Shown piece by piece: positions 6,755-10,399 of a DNA stretch of 10,399 nt (position 1 is the first letter of the stretch; every line of letters starts with the position of its first letter). The DNA lies in assembly GCA_000434035.1 (NCBI GenBank), contig FR893524.1:261236-271634 (forward strand), written 5' to 3'. The notes beneath the pieces were generated by a model. The model saw only the letters and a program-made list of their open reading frames with translations. It made no database searches and was not told the origin of the DNA. The position numbers and the translations under genes are program-made. The DNA is from Clostridium sp. CAG:452 (GTDB lineage: Bacteria; Bacillota; Clostridia; TANB77; CAG-508).

Positions 6755-8173
6755 ATGGGAAACAAAATTAAATTGTATTTAGACATAATGGCTTGTCATC
6801 CAGAAGTTACAGGAAGTTGCTTTCTAGCAGTTTTAAAACTTCCAAATCGGGAAACTGTCAAATTCGTAATTGATTGTGGACTTTTTCAAGAAAAAGAATA
6901 TGATTCATTAAATAATGAGTTGCCTTTTGATTGTGATGAAATATCATTTGTAGTAGTAACTCATAATCATGTGGATCATATTGGTAGACTACCACTATTA
7001 TTTAAAAGAGGATATAATGGAAAAGTATATTGCTCAACTCAGACTAAAATATTACTTCCATTAGCATTAAATGATAGTCAAAAAGTACTTGCTGATGTAT
7101 GTAAAAGAAAACATCAATCATCACTTTATAATGTGAAAGATGTAGAAACAACATTAAACAATGTTGTTGGAGTTGATTTCAATAATAAAATTAAAGTTAC
7201 TCCTAATATAGAAGTTACATTTTTAGAAAATGGACATCTAATAGGGGCGGCAATGATACTTATTGAAATCAATTATCCAGGGGAAGAACCCATAAATGTT
7301 TTATTTACAGGAGATTATAACAATAAAAATGAATTCTTAAACTTGCATGAACTTCCAATGCGGGTTAGGAATAAGAGAATGTCTGTTGTTATAGAATCAA
7401 CGTATGGAGATACTTCTGTAGAAGAAATTAATCACGGATTCTTTTCTGAAAAGGTATTAGAGGCAATAGAGGAAAGAAAAACTATTATTCTTCCAGTCTT
7501 TTCACTAGGAAGATCACAGGAGATTCTATTAAGGCTAAAAGAATTACAAGATACTAATAAGCTTGATATAAATGTTCCAATATATTTTGATGGACATTTA
7601 GCACATGCATATACATCATTGTATCTTGATTCAGAAATTTTAATAGATAAATCCAAAAGAGATTTCTTACCTAAAAATTTGTTTTTTGTTAATAGTCAAT
7701 CTAGAAATGACTTATTAGAAATGGATGAATGCAAAATAATTGTAACTACATCGGGAATGGGAACATATGGACCTGCCCAGGTGTATATACCATATTTCAT
7801 TTCTAAAAAAAATGCACTAATACTTTTTACTGGATATACAGCAGAAGGGTCTTTTGGAGCAAACTTAAGAAATGCAGAAGAAGGCGAGATTGTTAAAGTC
7901 GGCGGTTTGATATGCAAGAAATTTGCAGATGTATCTTATTGTAATGAATTTTCTGCTCATGCAAAATCAGAAGAATTAATCGAATTATTGAAGAAGTTTA
8001 ATAATTTAAGAGGTGTTCTAATAAACCATGGGCAAACAGAAACTAAAGATGCATTTGCAGAAAAAATTCTAAAAGAAATAGATATTAGTGAAGTTGGAAT
8101 TTTAAACCGGGAATATTTCTTTAGAATAGGAAGCTACGGAATTATAAAAACTTTGTCAACAAAATTTAAGTAA
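6755..8173 (+). CDS. metallo-beta-lactamase-fold beta-CASP ribonuclease (CPSF/YSH1-like)
   Basis: Predicted zinc-dependent RNA-processing nuclease of 472 residues, cytoplasmic. The metallo-beta-lactamase core has THNHVDHIG (H70, H72, D74, H75), NGHLIGA (H161) and FTGDY (D187) as metal ligands. ESTYGD (E214) is beta-CASP motif A, FDGHLAHAY lies inside the CASP domain (about 215-370), FSAHA (H402) is motif B, and INHGQ (H425) is motif C within the RMMBL segment. All expected metal and catalytic positions are present. It lacks the C-terminal extension of RNase J and the KH domains of archaeal CPSF proteins. The ATG at 6755 has GGAGGG 6 bases upstream; a TTG reading from 6737 would start before that SD and is rejected. 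Own promoter and terminator, so it is monocistronic. RNA as substrate is inferred from the family. Confidence 0.9.
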   Translation: MGNKIKLYLDIMACHPEVTGSCFLAVLKLPNRETVKFVIDCGLFQEKEYDSLNNELPFDCDEISFVVVTHNHVDHIGRLPLLFKRGYNGKVYCSTQTKILLPLALNDSQKVLADVCKRKHQSSLYNVKDVETTLNNVVGVDFNNKIKVTPNIEVTFLENGHLIGAAMILIEINYPGEEPINVLFTGDYNNKNEFLNLHELPMRVRNKRMSVVIESTYGDTSVEEINHGFFSEKVLEAIEERKTIILPVFSLGRSQEILLRLKELQDTNKLDINVPIYFDGHLAHAYTSLYLDSEILIDKSKRDFLPKNLFFVNSQSRNDLLEMDECKIIVTTSGMGTYGPAQVYIPYFISKKNALILFTGYTAEGSFGANLRNAEEGEIVKVGGLICKKFADVSYCNEFSAHAKSEELIELLKKFNNLRGVLINHGQTETKDAFAEKILKEIDISEVGILNREYFFRIGSYGIIKTLSTKFK

Positions 8174-8182
8174 TGTTTTCCA

Positions 8183-8221
8183 AGAAAAGGTGCCAAAATA
8201 TTTTGGTACCTTTTCTTTTAT
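8183..8221 (+). terminator. rho-independent terminator after the beta-CASP gene
   Basis: AGAAAAGGTGCCAAAA (8183-8198) and TTTTGGTACCTTTTCT (8201-8216) pair over 16 positions with one G-T pair and a two-base centre, followed by TTTTATT. The stop codon is 10 bases upstream. Confidence 0.88.
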
Positions 8222-8225
8222 TCTA

Positions 8226-8254
8226 TTGACATGAAAAGATTTTAGAAATAAAAT
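8226..8254 (+). promoter_or_regulatory. sigma-A promoter of fba
   Basis: Consensus TTGACA (8226-8231), a 17-base spacer and TAAAAT (8249-8254), starting right after the preceding terminator. The leader is about 33 nt. Confidence 0.82.
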
Positions 8255-8293
8255 AACAATATAAAAAATAATAAAATTTAGGAGGTAATATTT

Positions 8294-9223
8294 ATGCCAT
8301 TAGTAACAACAAAAGGAATGTTTGAAAAGTCAATGAAAGAGGGGTTTGCAATAGGTGCATTTAACATAAATAATATGGAAATTATACAAGGAATTGTAGA
8401 TGCTGCACAAAAACAAAATTCACCAGTAATTCTTCAAGCTTCAAGTGGAGCAATAAAATATGCAAGAATAAAATATTTAATGAAAATGGTAGAAGCAGCA
8501 GTAGAGGAAACAAATATTCCAATAGCAATACATTTAGACCATGGTCCAGATTTTGAAACATGTAAAATGTGTATAGACAATGGATTTACATCAGTTATGA
8601 TAGATGGTTCTAAATATAGTTTTGAAGAAAACGTAGCATTAACAAAAAAAGTTGTTGATTATGCACATGAAAGAGGAGTAGTTGTAGAAGCTGAATTGGG
8701 ACAACTAGCAGGAATAGAAGATGATGTAAATGTTTCAGAAGAAGATGCTAAATATACAGATCCAGATCAAGCAAAAGAATTCGTAGAAAGAACAGGATGT
8801 GATTCTTTAGCAATAGCAATAGGAACAAGTCATGGTGCATATAAATTCAAAGGTGAAGCACGTTTAAGAATGGATATATTAAAACAAGTAAAAGAAAAAA
8901 TACCAAACACACCAATAGTACTACATGGAGCTTCAACAGTAATACCAGAACTTGTAGAAACATGCAATAGTTATGGGGGAGATATACCAGGAGCAAAAGG
9001 CGTTCCAGATGAAATATTACATGAAGCTAGTTTGTCAGGAGTATCAAAAATAAATGTAGATACAGATTTAAGACTAGCATTTACAGGAGAAATAAGAAAA
9101 TCACTAGCAGAAAATCCATCTGCATTTGATCCAAGAAAATATTTAACTCCAGCAAGAGAAAAAATAACAGAGGTAGTAGAACATAAAATAAGAGACGTAT
9201 TTGGATCAAGCAACAAAGCATAA
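8294..9223 (+). CDS. fba: class II fructose-bisphosphate aldolase
   Basis: Zinc aldolase of glycolysis and gluconeogenesis, 309 residues, cytoplasmic; it cleaves fructose 1,6-bisphosphate to glyceraldehyde 3-phosphate and dihydroxyacetone phosphate. HLDHG holds catalytic D82 and zinc ligand H83. VEAELGQLAG gives E134. GTSHGAYKF gives H180 and LHGAST gives H211, the other zinc ligands. KINVDTDLR (252-260) binds the phosphate end. Length and motifs fit the class IIB, Firmicutes-type enzyme. AGGAGGT lies 7 bases before the ATG. It has its own near-consensus promoter, suiting high expression. A tagatose-bisphosphate aldolase (GatY/KbaY) is the main alternative in this superfamily, but the insert near residues 216-245 and the overall length favour Fba. 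Confidence 0.95.
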   Translation: MPLVTTKGMFEKSMKEGFAIGAFNINNMEIIQGIVDAAQKQNSPVILQASSGAIKYARIKYLMKMVEAAVEETNIPIAIHLDHGPDFETCKMCIDNGFTSVMIDGSKYSFEENVALTKKVVDYAHERGVVVEAELGQLAGIEDDVNVSEEDAKYTDPDQAKEFVERTGCDSLAIAIGTSHGAYKFKGEARLRMDILKQVKEKIPNTPIVLHGASTVIPELVETCNSYGGDIPGAKGVPDEILHEASLSGVSKINVDTDLRLAFTGEIRKSLAENPSAFDPRKYLTPAREKITEVVEHKIRDVFGSSNKA

Positions 9224-9242
9224 TATTATAGAAAAGAGACTT

Positions 9243-9276
9243 AAAAATAGAGAAGAGCTAATCTTTAGCTCTTCTC
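9243..9276 (-). terminator. terminator of smpB, overlapping its last codons; may also serve fba
   Basis: GAGAAGAGCTAA (9250-9261) and TTAGCTCTTCTC (9265-9276) form a perfect 12-bp stem with a 3-base loop. On the minus strand it is followed by TATTTTT, a good U tract. The smpB stop codon (9258-9260) lies inside the stem. In the plus direction the tail ATTCTCATTT is poorer, but fba has no other terminator. Confidence 0.8.
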
Positions 9277-9699
9277 ATTCTCATTTCAGCATCTTTTTTT
9301 GCAATTTCTCGTCTTTTGTCATATATTTTTTTCCCTTTACCTATTCCTAATTCAACTTTTACAAAGTTACCTTTGAAATACATAGAAATAGGAACTAGGG
9401 AATATCCTTTTTGTTTAATTAATCCAACAAGTTTATTTATTTCTCTTTTATTTACTAATAGCTTTCTATCACGCAATGGATCTTTATTATAAATATTTCC
9501 AAACTCGTAAGGACTTATATGTAATCCATAAATAAATAATTCGCCATTTTTTATATTAGCATAGCTGTCTTTTAAATTAACTTTACCGATTTCTAATAGA
9601 TTTAATCTCTGTGCCAGACAAAACAATACCAGTTTCTAAAGTATCAATAATCTCATAATTGTGTCGTGCAACAGGATTTTTTGCAATTTGTTTAGACAT
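9258..9699 (-). pseudogene. smpB: SsrA-binding protein SmpB, split by a one-base frameshift
   Basis: SmpB binds tmRNA (SsrA) and brings it to stalled ribosomes for trans-translation. From ATG 9699 (AGAGGT SD 7 bases upstream) the frame reads MSKQIAKNPVARHNYEIID and goes on to GTEIKSIRNR, then stops at TAA (9583-9585), 38 residues. The rest continues in the +1 frame as GKVNLKDSYANIKNGE through HISPYEFGN, DPLRDRKLL and GKGKKIYDKR to the stop at 9258-9260. Family members read S-I-R-x-G-(K/R)-V-N-L-K-D-S; here four bases (AATC, 9588-9591) replace the one codon expected between R and G. Removing one base gives a normal protein of about 146 residues with all domains (OB-fold core and basic tail). 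So either the gene is broken, the sequence has an indel error, or a +1 frameshift is made in translation. Own extended -10 promoter and terminator. Confidence 0.88.
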
Positions 9700-9730
9700 T
9701 GTAAATACCTCTTTTTAATTTGATATACAT

Positions 9731-9739
9731 ATTATAGCA
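9731..9739 (-). promoter_or_regulatory. extended -10 promoter of smpB
   Basis: On the minus strand TGCTATAAT is an extended -10 element (TGN-TATAAT). The -35 region about 17 bases further up is poor (TTTTCT), as is common for extended -10 promoters. It sits just after the terminator of the upstream gene. Confidence 0.65.
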
Positions 9740-9745
9740 TAATAA

Positions 9746-9799
9746 TTAAAAAGAGAAAATAGATAAAATGTAATTTGCAAAGCAAATTACATTTTATCT
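9746..9799 (-). terminator. 18-bp perfect hairpin terminator of the repeat-protein gene
   Basis: AGATAAAATGTAATTTGC (9761-9778) and its exact complement (9782-9799) flank a 3-base loop. On the minus strand a T-rich tail (ATTTTCTCTTTTTAATT) follows. The 5' arm contains the last codons and stop (9787-9789) of the upstream gene. It is very AT-rich for a terminator, but long. Confidence 0.75.
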
Positions 9800-10176
9800 A
9801 CATGATTATTTTGAGAAGCATAATACCAGATAAGTCCTATAATTACTACTGAGGCTACTGCTAAAATTAACCATGTCCATAAAGTACTGTTCATGCCATT
9901 TGTAGTTGTTCCTGTTGTTGCAGTCCTTGTAGTAGTATAGCCATTTGTATTGTCATGATGGATTGCATTACCGATGTCTTTTGCACCATTTTCTACAGTG
10001 TTTTCTATAGCACCAACACCTTTTCTAGCGTCATTTACTAAATTTGAAGCACCATCAATAACAGTATCAGTAGCAGAATGAACTCCATCTTTAATATCGT
10101 TATTTGCAAAAGAAATAGTAGATATAAATAAAAGTGCAAATAATATAGATAAAATTATAAGTGTTTTTCTTTTCAT
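9787..10176 (-). CDS. small secreted, membrane-anchored protein with four 11-residue repeats
   Basis: Function not recognised; 129 residues. It has an N-terminal signal peptide (MKRKT, hydrophobic 6-21, likely cleavage after SFA at 24). Then come four tandem 11-mers (30-40, 41-51, 52-62, 63-73), each with [DKN]-G-[VA] at positions 1-3 and hydrophobic residues at later fixed positions. A Thr/Gly/Asn-rich linker (74-98) follows, then a transmembrane helix (about 99-119, Trp/Tyr at its edges) and a 10-residue tail. The 11-mers should form an amphipathic helix, like apolipoprotein or LEA-type repeats, outside the cell next to the membrane. SD AGGAGGGT is 6 bases before the ATG. A weak promoter candidate is TTGTTT-17-TAGATT near 10203-10231. 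The same layout is seen in poorly described gut Firmicutes proteins; no specific family is claimed. Confidence 0.8.
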   Translation of the reverse strand: MKRKTLIILSILFALLFISTISFANNDIKDGVHSATDTVIDGASNLVNDARKGVGAIENTVENGAKDIGNAIHHDNTNGYTTTRTATTGTTTNGMNSTLWTWLILAVASVVIIGLIWYYASQNNHVDKM

Positions 10177-10247
10177 TGTTTTACCCTCCTAAATTTGTTT
10201 ATAATCTATCTATATTATTTATAAAAAACAAAAAAATATACAATAAA

Positions 10248-10273
10248 AAATGCTTTTTATATAAAAAGCATTT
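10248..10273 (-). terminator. palindromic hairpin, terminator of the partial gene at the right edge
   Basis: A perfect 26-base palindrome made of AAATGCTTTTTAT and its complement. It lies 11 bases after the stop of the minus-strand gene at 10285 and is followed on that strand by TTTATTG and further T runs. It has only two G-C pairs per arm, so it may be modest in strength. Confidence 0.6.
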
Positions 10274-10284
10274 AAAAAATAAAA

Positions 10285-10399
10285 CTATTTAAAACGTACA
10301 AAAATTGCAATTCCAAAAAGAATTAAAACTATTCCTATAGCAATTAAAATTATTGATATAATATTATCTATTGTAAGAAAATTATTACTATTGGATGTT
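10285..10399 (-). CDS. C-terminal end of a small membrane protein (5' end outside window)
   Basis: An open minus-strand frame enters from the right edge and stops at TAG (10285-10287), giving 38 visible codons including stop. The visible part starts TSNSNNFLTIDN, then a long hydrophobic helix (ISIILIAIGIVLILFGIAIF) ending in the positive tail VRFK. This fits a C-terminal membrane anchor with a short cytoplasmic tail. A hairpin terminator follows directly. The N-terminal part and start are not in view, so neither length nor function can be given. Confidence 0.6.
   Translation of the reverse strand, partial: TSNSNNFLTIDNIISIILIAIGIVLILFGIAIFVRFK

Noticed and set aside
9258..9626. Short SmpB starting at an in-frame TTG (MFCLAQ...)
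   Set aside because: Its first 13 or so residues are out-of-frame reading of the true SmpB N-terminus, which is found intact in the other frame back to ATG 9699.
1..10399. CRISPR array, insertion sequence, phage genes or toxin-antitoxin pair
   Set aside because: No spaced repeats of CRISPR type, no transposase, integrase or terminal repeats, and no recognisable toxin or antitoxin; the content is ordinary chromosomal genes.

Overview
This window looks like chromosomal DNA from an AT-rich, low-GC Gram-positive anaerobe (Bacillota, probably Clostridia or a related gut lineage). The signs are strong purine-rich Shine-Dalgarno sites before nearly every gene, sigma-A type promoters (TTGACx-17-TAtAAT), a Bacillus-type LexA (DinR) operator, AGA as the usual Arg codon, and an oxygen-sensitive class III ribonucleotide reductase. 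The exact taxon cannot be named from the sequence. No in-frame TGA is seen, and the Trp tRNA has a CCA anticodon, so the standard code applies.

Layout, left to right. A minus-strand tRNA-Trp gene is cut by the left edge; its promoter diverges from that of dinB. dinB (Y-family DNA polymerase IV, plus strand) has a LexA box inside its promoter. Next is nrdD-nrdG (anaerobic NTP reductase and its radical-SAM activase), with operator-like repeats, a good promoter and a leader of about 140 nt. A membrane-anchored parvulin-type foldase (PrsA-like) follows and ends in a strong, probably two-way terminator. Then come two minus-strand genes: a 56-residue Cys-rich DUF1540-like protein and a Prx6-type peroxiredoxin. 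Divergent from these is a beta-CASP metallo-beta-lactamase-fold ribonuclease with its own promoter and terminator, then class II fructose-bisphosphate aldolase (fba), also with its own promoter. The right end is all minus strand: smpB (split by a one-base frameshift), a small secreted and membrane-anchored protein made of 11-residue repeats, and the 3' end of another small membrane protein cut by the window edge.

Most of the content is housekeeping: SOS mutagenic polymerase, anaerobic dNTP supply, extracytoplasmic folding, peroxide defence, RNA processing, glycolysis and ribosome rescue. The genes are mostly short, separately promoted units rather than one pathway; nrdDG is the clear operon. 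I do not see a convincing new multi-gene system. The points most worth a second look are the smpB frameshift, the 11-mer repeat surface protein, the unassigned control region and leader of nrdD, and the peroxiredoxin that seems to lack the usual resolving-cysteine pair and sits beside a Cys-rich miniprotein.
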